Shown here piece by piece: positions 13,087 to 23,072 of a stretch of 27,402 bases of DNA. The stretch covers positions 1 to 27,402 of the forward strand of contig CAJVPJ010000355.1 of assembly GCA_910592205.1 (NCBI GenBank), read 5' to 3'. Every line of letters starts with the position of its first letter. Positions within the stretch are counted from its first letter, which is position 1. The translations under genes were made by a program, and so were the position numbers. This DNA comes from Paraglomus occultum. Lineage: Eukaryota; Glomeromycota; Glomeromycetes; Paraglomerales; Paraglomeraceae. The notes beneath the pieces were generated by a model. It did not search any database, had not been told where the DNA came from, and worked only from the letters and a program-made list of their open reading frames with translations.

Positions 13087-13843
13087 ATGGGGAAGGCTGT
13101 TCGGTACGTAGGCTTTATTCGAATAGAGACCCCCGCACGTAGTCTGTGTTTTTATCATGCATGGAACAAAAGATTCAAATGGATGGCTCACTGGCCGGAT
13201 GGTTGATGGATGAATAGATACTAAACTTTCATTTACATACCTATTTTTTACAGTCTTTACGCTAAAGGACGTGTTCTTGGGTACAAGCGTTCAAAAGTAA
13301 ATCAGTCGCCAAATACCACTTTAGTCAAGATTGAAGGTGTTACTACTAAAGAAGAAACACAATTCTATCTCGGGAAACATATAGCGTATGTTTATCGAGC
13401 AAAGCGAGAGGTGAGATTTGACACAATCGATGTCTGAAGCTGCAGAAAACTTGATTGTTTACTTCCGATTCAGCAATCTACAATGAAAAAATTTTGCATT
13501 TACTCTTTGCAGAAAGATGGAAGTAAGATCCGTATCATTTGGGGTCGAATAGCCCGGTACTTGTCATTATTGTTCTTGTTCGAGTAGTGGCTTCATCTTG
13601 TCGTTTTACTGCTAGTTGCATCCGTAATCTAACTCACTGTCGTCTTTTTAGTCCTCATGGAAATGGTGGTGTTGTGAAAGCAAGATTCAGAAAGAATCTT
13701 CCGCCAAAGACCTTTGGGGCTTCAGTTCGCATTGTAAGATTTTTCCCAAAACTTTGTCGATTTTGTTGTAACTCAGCTGACATACAAATTCAATTATCGC
13801 ACACGTTGCTTTCCTACAGATGATGTACCCATCCCGTATCTAA
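13087..13843 (+). CDS. RPL33: 60S ribosomal protein eL33 (L35A family)
   Basis: Five exons, 13087-13103, 13254-13410, 13513-13556, 13652-13733 and 13820-13843, join in frame to 107 residues, the usual length for fungal eL33 (human L35A is 110). Diagnostic segments appear in order: [75 protein letters not shown] and the terminal MMYPSRI. The product is a component of the large ribosomal subunit in the cytoplasm. The 17-nt first exon, coding for only MGKAV plus part of Arg, followed by a 150-nt intron, is typical of ribosomal protein genes. All introns are GT-AG. CTAAC-like branch-point candidates (such as TCTAACTC before exon 4) sit close upstream of some acceptors. A pyrimidine-rich leader precedes the ATG. 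I looked for box C/D snoRNAs in the introns and saw none. Confidence 0.97.
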
Positions 13844-13847
13844 TAAA
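13842..13847 (+). terminator. Poly(A) signal overlapping the eL33 stop
   Basis: AATAAA overlaps the TAA stop codon of eL33. A second AATAAA lies at 13894-13899. The second is better placed for cleavage downstream of a short 3' UTR. Confidence 0.5.
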
Positions 13848-14329
13848 TCATTAATTCAAAACACGAAGCGAACGGCAGCGTTTCTTGGCACTAAATAAAT
13901 TTTGTTATAATAGCAAATAGTATAATTATTCCATGAAGATATTGGAAGGCTACTTAATGTGAACGATTTGTCCATTACTACTGTCCATTCCATTGCTCTT
14001 ACCACTTGCTAATCCCCATATCATCACTATACGTATATCATCATCATCATCATCACCATCATCATCACCACCACGACCACCACGATGACAGCAGCAAGTT
14101 GAATGGATTTGAAGAGAACTTTTGCAACTTCAGCGGATCCAGAATATGCTAATGGATTATCCACAACGTTACTATTTCCCTAGTCTAGCTTTATAGCAAA
14201 ATGCATGCACAATTTCTTCAAACAAAACTTCCGCAACATTGACAACCATAGACAGGTTTTTGTATACCCCCATAAATATTTTATTTCACTTGGTATTTGC
14301 CAACAACTTGGAATAGGAGAAACAGTGAT
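13844..14329. other. Convergent intergenic region with a CAT/ATC repeat
   Basis: This is the shared 3' flank of eL33 (+) and the 108-residue minus-strand model. It holds an imperfect CAT trinucleotide repeat at about 14037-14085 that changes from ATC to ACC units. The plus-strand TTTATT at 14280-14285 reads AATAAA on the minus strand, 45 nt past the stop of the minus-strand gene. No gene is seen. Confidence 0.6.
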
Positions 14330-14717
14330 TCATATCAGACGGCTCGGTTCCGTCCTTGAGATTATTTCGTTGGTGTAGAGTCGGTGAAGGAAATGCGAGA
14401 AAGTTTTAGGATCAGAGTCTGTGATGTAATAATTGGATGGCTTCTTCGAGTTCCTCCTCTGATAAAGATATGCCATCACTTCCGTTGTATCATCGCGTAC
14501 TTGTAACTTTCGTTTACTGCTTGCTCCATTCCTAAAGACATGCGGATCGTTTTCTAAAACTGTATTTATCTCTAATTTCTTGTCTTCTGCAATTGACTCA
14601 CCTGTCACGTCAACCACTCCACATCTTGTGCTCACATCGAAGCCTACCTCTCATTCTCTTCGTCGACATTTTTCTCAATAGGTCTTGTATATCCGACACA
14701 CTTTTTGTTTTCGCCAT
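14330..14717 (-). CDS. Putative small gene of unknown function (108 aa)
   Basis: The start ATG at 14717 opens MAKTKSVSDIQDLLRKM. A GTAGGC donor at 14647 and a TTGCAG acceptor at 14587 define a 61-nt intron. Exon 2, read straight through from 14586 to a TGA at 14330, gives 108 residues. The N-terminal part looks coding: helical, with charged and leucine residues. The 3' part is uncertain. A GTACGCG donor after the segment SSKRKLQ (14500) could splice 44 nt downstream into another frame coding EELEEAIQLLHHRL and a stop, which also looks coding. I do not recognise the family. It lies 111 nt downstream of the stop of the next minus-strand model, in the same orientation, and an AATAAA follows the stop by 45 nt. 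Confidence 0.4.
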
Positions 14718-14828
14718 AAGAATTCGACGAGGCTGTATCCACTCTGAAACATATTGCGGAAATATATGTTCCACATATTAGGTCCTTCATGGTTAAAATC
14801 GCGTGTTCCTTGACAATAGAATGCGACA

Positions 14829-15399
14829 TCAGCTTGGGATGTTAAAATGTCTTTTATTAGGAATCAAAGAAAGAATGATTGGCGTGTGTTTGGCAAAGCC
14901 ATTGTCTTCAAGCTCGTCACTATCAACATCCAAAAACTATCTTTTCAAAAACTTAACACTGTTGATTATCTTTGAACTTCACTTATTGATTCTGATTTAC
15001 GCTTCAAAAATTGTGGGTCTCAATGAATTGCCTTCTTTGAGCTTGCGAAGATTATTCTCAACTGTACGTAGAGAAATACCAGTTTTTTTGATTTCTTTGC
15101 TGAACAATGCCATAGTTTGTCGCTGGGTTTCCAATTTAGACTCAATCATGTTATAAAGCTCTACAAAGACAAACTTTTTAAATCACTTCTTTGTAAAAAC
15201 GGACAATAATAGAAAAAAAATCAGTAAACGAAGTAAAGCAAATTTGCTGATACAAGCACGCGTTAATAATTGTTTTGTCTGGCAAACAAACTTTACAAGT
15301 CAAAAAAAGTTTATGTTCTTTCCAATTATCAATAAGACGTTGTCTTGCCCGCTGTACTTGTCTTTCTTTGTGAGTTTCGGTAAACATTGGTGTGGCCAT
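14829..15399 (-). CDS. Putative coiled-coil protein of unknown function (118 aa)
   Basis: Exons 15399-15292, 15158-15001 and 14919-14829 join in frame to 118 residues. Exon 1 starts MATPMFTETHKERQVQ; an upstream in-frame ATG at 15444 would add 15 residues. Exon 2 encodes an amphipathic helix with heptad-like spacing (IESKLETQRQ, LFSKEIKK, VENNLRKLKE), suggesting a coiled coil. Exon 3 starts with DELEDNGF and ends HFNIPS. The second intron (GTAAATC donor, GATAG acceptor) is well supported because its phases match. The first is weak: the better-looking GTAAAG donor would create a TAG codon at the nearest acceptor, so I used GTTTGT with a TAGAG acceptor. I do not recognise the family. A small coiled-coil subunit of a larger complex is possible but unproven. 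Confidence 0.5.
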
Positions 15400-16206
15400 T
15401 GGTATGCTTTTGGAATAGTTAAGCTTAAACACGAGAGAAACCATTCAATCTTGTCCATAAGTTTGTTTTTGTTATTACGGTTATTTTTTACATTGACATG
15501 TAGGTTTTAACAAAACAGTGTTCGCGTATCTTAATGCGTAAGCATTATTATTATACATTGTTCTGAAGAATGAAAAGAGAGTTGATTAAATCACTCCAAA
15601 GTTATGCACTTAATTCCAGTGTCAGCTATCCAAATAGATTATCCTTACACTTGGCATCATCGTCATATCTAAATAAATAAGTGAATAGACACAAATAACA
15701 TCTTTATTCTAGCATTAGCACATTTTGGTGTAAAAAGTCGTATTTAATCATTATGTAACTGAGTGCATGGAAAGCATTAAGTTACATGATTTATGACAAA
15801 AGATTAAGAATATAAAACTGTATCTACTGTATGTATTATAATTTATAAGTTGTAATTCAGAGCATGATTAGAGCTATGTCTCCCGTTAGTTGAAGCTAAA
15901 CGTGCTAATAGCAAAGGTAAAACAAACCTATACACTAATTGTTAATGATAAAAGAACTCGTTACAATGAAGGGTCGTATTAAAAATCAGGAGAAATTAAT
16001 ATTAGTATACTCGATCAATTCTTGCCATAATATTAAATCGCGTGCAAATATTACGACCGAAAATAAACTCAATTTGATAGCAGCGTTCAATAACTATAAC
16101 GTTTATTTTAATATGTTGCAACCCCACAACTTTTTCACTCTATGAAAGCTCAATTAACACGTTTAAGCCCAATATAAAGCACGCATTCCTTTCTATACTA
16201 GAATCA
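15400..16206. other. Non-coding spacer 5' of the coiled-coil gene and 3' of NAA35
   Basis: The stretch is AT-rich with no supportable gene. It must contain the promoter of the minus-strand coiled-coil gene and the 3' end of NAA35. The plus-strand TTTATT at 16102-16107 gives an AATAAA on the minus strand about 100 nt past the NAA35 stop. A plus-strand frame at 15939-16145 starts with TTG and looks like chance. Confidence 0.55.
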
Positions 16207-19200
16207 CTATTTTACATTTATATAGGCATACCACGGATGATACTTGAACTCGATTACTATGTCTCTCTTTGTTGTTGTACCACTGTTTGGATCTTGAATG
16301 GACGATGCTTTTGCTTCACGTTTAGTGGACGATATACTAGGATGAAGCATTCTTTGTATGCTAGTTGAATTACCTATGCATACTCGAAGCATATTTTGCA
16401 TATCCTTAATGAAAACAGGAATCATGTGATCAACGTTAAATATACATTTGTTATGCTCGAAATGGACAGCGAAACTAACCTCTTTAAACTCGGGTCCGCA
16501 AAGTTCCATACGTGTCTCTGTTGGTTTCAAGGAATTCAGTCTTTCGATGACATTACGACACGTTTCAAAGTTACGCAACGCTGCCGACAGCAATTCGCGT
16601 GGCTAAGATAAATTGTGTTTGTTGAATTAATTGTTGCAGTTATAATTATTATGTGCATATCATGATATCTTACAGATACGTCTGGGAACCGAGTTGTCTC
16701 CTTAAAGTCAGCATAAGTCAACGCAGTAGGACTACCCAGATTTCTTAACATTTTGGTTCTATTCCAAAAACGTATGCTCTCATTATCATATTCGAGATTA
16801 GGCGAAACCCAATCGTTGGATTTGTGTAATGCTACGATCATCTGATAACAGAACGAGAATGTCGAATTAACACTATGACTATACAATTGAGCATCTGAAT
16901 TTCATTTTCGCCTCTTTACCCTGTAAACACCTCGACATATTTCCTGCTTTGCCGTAAGTAATAGCTGTTTGTTAAACAACTGTGATACAATTGGAGGCAC
17001 TGGAGTCGGCCTCGATTGTTTTCGTCTGGATTTACGATGGTCTATGTAAAGAGTGACGAGCAATTAGCACGTGTAACCAATGCAACGCAACCTAGCTCAG
17101 CTGTATCAAGCGTGGGTTACCTTTCTTATTTTTTGCAGCCTTTCCAGCAATGTACACGGCCATTCTCTCCAAATGACGATGATGAACACCCAATATATAA
17201 TCAAGATACCTAATGAATTCGAGAAGAACAATGCAGGAAACGTATAAATGATTTGCCAGTTTCCTAAATTTAATCACAATATTGTCTTCTGCCGCTCACC
17301 AGTAAATCATCATGTACTCATGCGATCCATACAACTCCAACTCAAATCCAAGAAATAGAGTCTCTTCCAGCATCACCAACTTCTGATGGTAAACCCACGT
17401 TGATAAATAAAAGGAAAACGATGGGCCGTCCTTAGTGTTCATTGGTTCCTCTTTTGTTATTGCGTGCAATTCAGAATCGATGTGTTCCGCCTGATATAAT
17501 ACGTGTGCGATTAATAATCAAGTGAAAGGTGAGGTGTTGACGTGCTTGTTATGGACAACTTTACCTCATTTTGTAACATATCCCAATCTGATAGCAACTT
17601 ACACAAATTCCTTCGTTGCCGCGACCGATTATGACAGAGAACCCGAAGGAAATTTAACCATGGCTTAAATAAACTGTTAATGACTCTCCGTATCAATTGC
17701 TCACTCCCACATCATCACATCGCTTTCATACATTCCTCCAGCTTTCAATTACTCATAAACATGAATTACCTTCGAAGCATTCCCAACGAATACACGTAAC
17801 AGGTTATGTATGTTCGTGTTATCAAAACTGTTTCCGCCTGCACTGCTGCTAAAACCACCACGACTACCGCTGCCAATACCAGGTGTGATTAACTCCGTCT
17901 TTGAAGTGAAATAGGGGTAGGGTGGATTGTTCAATTCTAATACAGAGTCTTTGACTAGTTGATGCATTGACATACAACCGAGAACTCGGTCATCTGTGCA
18001 GAGCGTAGACTGATTGATTGAGAGGCCGGGATAAGTAAAGGATAAGAAGAATATTCACGGATGCGTCTGTCATACTAATAAAAAACGTACTTGTAGTAAT
18101 GATCTTGAGAAAGCGCATGGGGCAGGTCGTCGTGCAGCAAAATATGCGAAATAATTCTATTGCATGGTTTCAAAAAGTTAATGAACATATTGTAAATATG
18201 CCACGTGTATCAGACAACATCGTTCCTTACCTGTAAACTACTAGCCGACTTGTATTCAATGACTCCGCATATTGATATTACTTCCTTCAACAGATTATCC
18301 AGATCATTCAAAGACTATACAAAATGATAAATTATCGATTACATTAGGCGGAATTGGTCTCCAACTGCAACGCAGGACCAAACATATTTCGGGTCCGAAC
18401 AAAGTCCAAATTACCTCTTCTATTGAAAGTAGTTTTATTGGACGCGGTGGTGTTTGAGATACGAGTTTCCGATTTATCATTGGGTCGAAAACTGTAAGAT
18501 GAATTGCGGAACCGATAGCATTAAACACTCGAATTCATGCAGTATTAACCGAAATTCCTTCTCTAGCAATATTTTCACCAGACTCATCATGTCTTACCAC
18601 ACTCTACATCGATTCCAATCTCAATAGTCTCTCTAATCCCAATCCCGTTATTGGAACCATTCAAACACATGAGGGCTCTTTGTAGATGTTTTGCTGCAGC
18701 AGCATATTGTGAGCATTGCGGTTGGGAGATGTTATTCAGTGCAATCAAAAAAGACTAATGTGGAGAAATGTGCATGGAGAGAGTTATGACTTGTGATTGA
18801 AAGATACAACACGTGAACGAAATGAATAAATAACGAAAGCTTATAGTATATAATTTAGTAAAAGAAATACATATAGAAACACACCTTGCGCAGAGATAGA
18901 CGTAGATTAAGGGCCTGAGCTATCGTGGCTGCTGAGGATTGATCTGAGGCGCATCATATAATTCAAGTCAATTGTTCTGATTTAGTGAACACCATCTCTA
19001 AGAATAATTAAACCATCCTACCATAATTTTGTAACCAGGATTTTCCAACATCATCTAACCACTGTTTGGCCGTGTCAATTAAATTAATGACATCTGATAT
19101 CGATTTATCTTCACACAGTGACTTTCCATATCTATTCGTCGCAAAGTCCTCCTCCTTTAAACATAGTAATTACATATCAATGAATGAACAAATTTTGTAA

Positions 19201-20170
19201 TACAACTTGCCGCAGTTCTTCTCATACCTCATACACATGACCTTTATACATCTCTTCCCAGACTAAATGACAGCATTTCACCGTCCCCAATATATATGCT
19301 TTTAATACAACAGCCACTAATTCAGCTGGTGTGCTATCATCATTTTTATCAGGTGAAGCAAACGCGTCAAGTGTTATATTGTCCAGATGATCGAGGTATA
19401 GACAGGTGTAAAGTGTTTGTGATAATGAATGACCGGAATGCCAAGTCATCTGGTGAGACAGAAGGGAAGTGGTGCACGAGTGGTAGGTTATCCATCATCA
19501 CAAACAATACAGAGTACTAGTCATTCATACCTCGCAAATAAATAATCTATCCATAACTCCAAGAACTTCTTTTGGAGTCAAAAGTACAAAAGGGTCAAAC
19601 GCTTTCTTATTAATATCACTTTCAAATATCATTCCACTGTCCATCTTTGGATCCATTATCTTTTAACATGTTTGTCATTGCATTGTCAATTGAGGGCAGG
19701 AAAAGCAATTAGACATTTAATGTGTGAATTTTTACAATAGAATCGAAAACAAAATCATCTCCACGCTCACCGCATCTAAAAATTTTTATGGATCATCCCC
19801 ACCACATCATCCTTTCATTCTTACCTCGATAGAACTCATTGCATCATATAAACCAAAAGACTCAAGATGAACTAATTGGCCAAGCTCGAATTCTACACTT
19901 TAACACAAGAAATAGAAAGAGAATAAGATGCGACACGCATAAGAGATGATAAGCGGTGAATATAAATAAACTCGCGCATTTGTACACCGATATAGCATTC
20001 ATGAAAGAACATGTTATCGCGCTGGCTTTCTCTCCCAACCTGTCGCACGTTCTCTACGATCCCTCCCTTCGATAATAATCTTCACAAATCATACCCTCAG
20101 TAACTTCATCGAGAAACTTGGTAATATCTTTAAAGGGCGGACCGATGTACTGGATACTGTCTTCCCCCAT
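16207..20170 (-). CDS. NAA35: NatC N-terminal acetyltransferase auxiliary subunit Naa35/Mak10
   Basis: Seventeen exons join in frame to 815 residues (human NAA35 is about 725): 20170-20095, 19892-19825, 19659-19531, 19449-19228, 19154-19022, 18943-18885, 18754-18598, 18527-18415, 18314-18231, 18156-18091, 18009-17770, 17699-17565, 17490-17300, 17209-17121, 17041-16920, 16841-16674, 16602-16207. Family landmarks run in order: DITKFLDE, FELGQLVHLESFGLYDAMSS, IMDPKMDSGM (about residues 49-58), GHSLSQTLYTCLYL, FDPMINRKL, PCAFSRSLLQ, HNRSRQRR, GFELELYGSHEY, and a C-terminal FKYHPWYAYINVK. Naa35 anchors the catalytic Naa30 and Naa38 to the ribosome for acetylation of Met-hydrophobic N-termini. A Gly/Ser-rich insertion occupies residues 413-429. 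The start is uncertain: the frame stays open upstream to 20401 with a Ser/Thr-rich stretch but no ATG, so an upstream exon is possible. Introns run 70-202 nt, all GT-AG. Confidence 0.95.
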
Positions 20171-20742
20171 GCTCCCATCGAATGTCGCTCTTATCACATC
20201 TACATCATTTTTCTCTTTTGACTTTGATCCTTTGATGCCGGAATCATCAACAAAATCTACGACCGAACGTACAAGAGAAGATAAGCTAGAAGATGTTTGT
20301 GATTGTGGCAGCGGGGACGATGACGCGGTCGTTGTTGTGGATAAGCTTAGGATGGATAGAGAGGCTATATGAGTAGGATATGAATAAAAATTTGGGGCGT
20401 TCTAGTAGCAATTCTGTTCAAGTCTTTGTAAATGAACAGTTACTGTTCCTTTGCGTACTTTTAACCTCATTTAATTCCCGGTCGCACCTATATTTACGTA
20501 ACCGAAAAACGCTTGTAATTGAGTATTAATTCGTCGTTCCCTTTACTTTTCATAAACTTGACTCACTTGTTGTCGTCATCGAACGTCATATTCTTGTAAT
20601 CGCACTGTTTCGCTACTTCGGATTCAACGATATGAACTTTCTATGCGCCCTCGTTCCTTTTTAGTTGATGTCATGTGATATGATAGGTTAATCAAATCAG
20701 AAAACAAAAAAAAATAAGGAATTATTTCTAGAACGAGTCGAT
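20171..20742. promoter_or_regulatory. Bidirectional intergenic region between NAA35 and a divergent small gene
   Basis: NAA35 (-) and the 99-residue model (+) are transcribed away from each other from this ~570 bp stretch. The 8-bp palindrome TTACGTAA at 20494-20501 is a classic bZIP half-site pair, similar to a fungal Yap-type element, lying near the middle. The part from 20171 to 20401 may instead be 5' coding sequence of NAA35, because its minus-strand frame is open. No clear TATA box was assigned. Confidence 0.4.
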
Positions 20743-21204
20743 ATGAAATCTTCAGACAAGTAAGCTTGTAAGAAGGCAAGCATTTGTTTATACGTGCAAT
20801 GCAGTCTCAAAATCATTAACCTACGATATAACTATTTGTGTGGTGATTTGAGGGATGGTAAACTTACAGAACACGAAACTCAGATATTGTATGAATTACG
20901 CGGAATACTGCATGCTGTAAAGTCAATGTATGCTGAATTTACTATGCGTAACCATGTAACCATGGATTGATCTTAGGAAGAATGCGTCGAGCGATATCGT
21001 TTACAAAATGACTTATATTTTAAACGTTTCCCTTTATCTACTAGAAATCTAACTCTTGCGAAAGCAGTTCATACAACATCACCAGGAGGACCACTTCACG
21101 ATGCACAGAGACATGCGAGATTGGGACTAGCGGGTTTCTCTGATTTGATTAGACAAGTTAGCGGAAGTGGATTTGCAGATGATGGACAACATTGTAAAAA
21201 ATGA
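20743..21204 (+). CDS. Putative 99-aa protein of unknown function (3 exons)
   Basis: Exons 20743-20759, 20805-20927 and 21045-21204 join in frame from ATG to TGA and give 99 residues. The second intron is convincing: a GTATGC donor, and an acceptor preceded by a pyrimidine tract (TTTCCCTTTATCTACTAG), 117 nt long, with matching phases. The first intron is only 45 nt, shorter than any intron in the well-supported genes here, so the first exon is tentative. The protein reads TEHETQILYELRGILHAVKS in its middle, then SPGGPLHDAQRHARLGLAG and a short hydrophilic tail. The composition looks coding and helical, but I do not recognise the family. It is divergent from NAA35 and convergent with SEC61G. 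Confidence 0.5.
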
Positions 21205-21583
21205 GAATTGTAGAAGCGCTATAAATAACAGTGAGAGTATTTTAGTGGTTGTCGGCAATCGTATTATGATCGGAGACTGGATCGTTGATAGTAACGCCGC
21301 TTATAAAGTATCCGATGACAATTACAGATCACATTCTTTCGCGTCAATTGCATCACGTATCTGAACGTCCATCCGTAACATTAAATTAGTACAAGCTCAT
21401 GTTTTTAATTCTATATTTTTCTTTGAAGTGAGTAGATCTCGAATAACTTCCACATGCGATAGTCTATTGAAGAATTTATTGATAGTTTATGCTCCACCGC
21501 TATAATAAATGATGAGGTGATGAGTTTTTCAGCGTGAAGAGAGATAATAAGCATATTAATCACAAACAACAATGATTATGATA
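21205..21583. other. Convergent 3' region before SEC61G
   Basis: This is the shared 3' flank of the unknown plus-strand gene and SEC61G. The plus-strand TTTATT at 21475-21480 is AATAAA on the SEC61G strand, about 105 nt past its stop. A plus-strand frame continues to a stop at 21362 and includes ESILVVVGNRIMIGDWIV. It lacks splice sites that would connect it to the upstream model, so I did not call it a gene. Confidence 0.5.
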
Positions 21584-21976
21584 TTATACATACACCAAAA
21601 TGTTATTGATAGGAATATGAATCAGTTTGACAAAGAATCCAATAAATCCCATCACAAGAAATCCCATCGCAACTGCCTGCGATATCTTGATATATTCTGG
21701 AATAACGAGTGAATAAAAAGAGGGTTGTGTTAGAAATCGACAGGTAAAGCGTAATGAACATTTGATCTCGTACGTTCGTAATCGCTACCCCTCGCACATG
21801 TCGTCGCGAGTTATTAGGATCTTGTTATAATCTACGCTATGGTCACCGCGATCATCAGTTTCATTATACGCTCCCATACCTCTTCGATCAGGCTTAGTAC
21901 ACCGATTTAAGAATTGAGTTCCCTCTTTCACAAACTGTTTAGGCATGTCAATTAGTTCCTTCACTTGTTCGCTCAT
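21584..21976 (-). CDS. SEC61G: Protein translocon subunit Sec61-gamma (Sss1)
   Basis: Two exons, 21976-21880 and 21696-21584, join to 69 residues, the normal size for the family (68 in human). Exon 1 encodes [19 protein letters not shown] and then the hallmark RCTKPDRR. Exon 2 encodes [34 protein letters not shown] and a stop after VYV. The protein is a tail-anchored subunit of the Sec61 channel in the ER membrane. Its amphipathic N-terminal helix lies on the cytosolic face, and the single transmembrane segment (about residues 41-63) clamps the Sec61-alpha halves. The 183-nt intron has a GTATGG donor and a TTCCAG acceptor, splitting the Glu codon after PDRR. The ATG was chosen to match family length; an upstream in-frame TTG is not a plausible start. 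The residue pattern around [15 protein letters not shown] looks fungal to me. Confidence 0.97.
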
Positions 21977-22550
21977 CTTGGCGTTCAATAGTACGAGTTC
22001 TATTATACTTGAGGGTGCGATTAGAGTCGGTGGGAACCAAAGAAAGTAGATGAGACTTAATAATAACTGAATAGGAAGGTAAATGAGAGGATAACCAAGA
22101 CCAATGGAAACTTGCCAAGTTTAAGTTGAGTGCATGCAATTTAATTACACGTAATCTCATTATTACTATATAAGGCAATCAGCCCATTTGCATAGCGATA
22201 ACGATAACTTCAAGACATAAAATAGTAATTATAATATAATCACATGATAAATCATCTGCGGCAAAGTCACGTTTTTACCAATACCCAGAAACTATCCGAT
22301 ATAATATATACTATGACTATACGTGAACGTCATGAACGAAATGACTTGTGAGCGTAGTGACTATAGGCAAACAAACATAATAGATATCAAAGCTCTTGTG
22401 AGATTTGAAGATGGTTTGTAATATACCATTCAGCTGCTCGGCCAAGAGAACTGAAACAATATTATCATCGTTGTAAATGATTTGGTTTTCGTACCGAAGA
22501 CATTTTTGTAGCAAATAATTACGCAAGGTAACTTTAAATTTAGAACGAAT
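21977..22550. other. Upstream flank of SEC61G with a possible minus-strand exon
   Basis: The part nearest 21976 should carry the SEC61G promoter and 5' UTR. At 22317-22526 a minus-strand frame with a TTG start contains VLLAEQLNGILQTIFKSHKS, which looks more protein-like than average. I could not connect it to flanking exons. An ATG in another frame (MSSVRKPNHLQ) overlaps it. No gene is called. Confidence 0.4.
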
Positions 22551-22764
22551 TAATTCTTGTGACAGATTAAAACGACACCGACTTTTTTCCTATTTAATAT
22601 GAAAATTTTAAAAATTTTTGGGGGTAAAATTTTTTGAATTTGGGCTAGGATTTAGGGTATTGTTTGATAATAGAAGAGTATATTAATGTGTGGGTTTCTG
22701 AGCTTTAAGAAGACCCCAAAAATCGTTTTAATCCGATGTCGTTTTAATCCGCCATAATTCTTGT
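22551..22764. mobile_element. MITE-like element with terminal inverted repeats
   Basis: The direct repeat TAATTCTTGT occurs at 22551-22560 and again at 22755-22764. Just inside it, GATTAAAACGACA (22565-22577) is matched perfectly in inverted orientation at 22737-22749 and nearly so for three more bases. The right end carries a second copy of the inverted motif (CGTTTTAATCCG at 22724-22735), giving sub-terminal repeats like those of Tc1/pogo-type ends. The interior (about 160 bp) is AT-rich with no transposase frame. This is best read as a non-autonomous element with a possible 10 bp target-site duplication. The 4-5 bp between the duplication and the inverted repeats differ on the two sides, so the exact ends are uncertain. 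Confidence 0.6.
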
Positions 22765-23072
22765 TGCGAAAATGCGACACTGTTTTAACAAAAGAATTGA
22801 TGAATTTATATCGTTCTCTTTGTAATACTAATGCGGGACACGCGAGCTTATTACAATAACAATCTTTTGCGTGGCACCTGGCATGATAAATATATTGGCT
22901 TGCGCGTTTATTAGTAGTAATTGTGTCATTCACATGACAGGAATATTTCCGGGTATTAGTGAAAACGTGACTTTTACCAAAAACGAAACCAAAATTGGGG
23001 GGTGCTTGCCGATCTATCAAAAAAAACGGTGTATCAAAAACGAAACCTTTGCCACCAACACGCTACATAAAA
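22765..23072. other. Spacer upstream of the cyclophilin gene
   Basis: This short region should hold the cyclophilin promoter and 5' UTR. Both strands stay open over part of it: a minus-strand frame runs from 23020 through into the MITE, and a plus-strand frame runs from 22871 to 23083. Neither matches a family I know, and the minus frame crosses the element boundary, so I called neither. Confidence 0.45.

Noticed and set aside
13104-13819. Intronic snoRNAs in the eL33 gene
   Set aside because: I looked for box C (RTGATGA) followed by box D (CTGA) in each intron and found no correctly ordered pair.
13539-13823. Plus-strand frame of 94 codons starting near 13539
   Set aside because: It reads through introns 3 and 4 of eL33. 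The real exons inside it are used in the eL33 model.
20948-20980. A 33-nt intron in the 99-aa gene that would allow a longer exon coding YRLQNDLYFKRF
   Set aside because: It is too short for a normal intron. A 117-nt intron with a GTATGC donor and a pyrimidine-rich acceptor fits better in the same place.
22652-23020. Minus-strand 122-codon frame upstream of cyclophilin
   Set aside because: It crosses the right end of the MITE-like element, lacks family similarity I can see, and overlaps the likely cyclophilin promoter.
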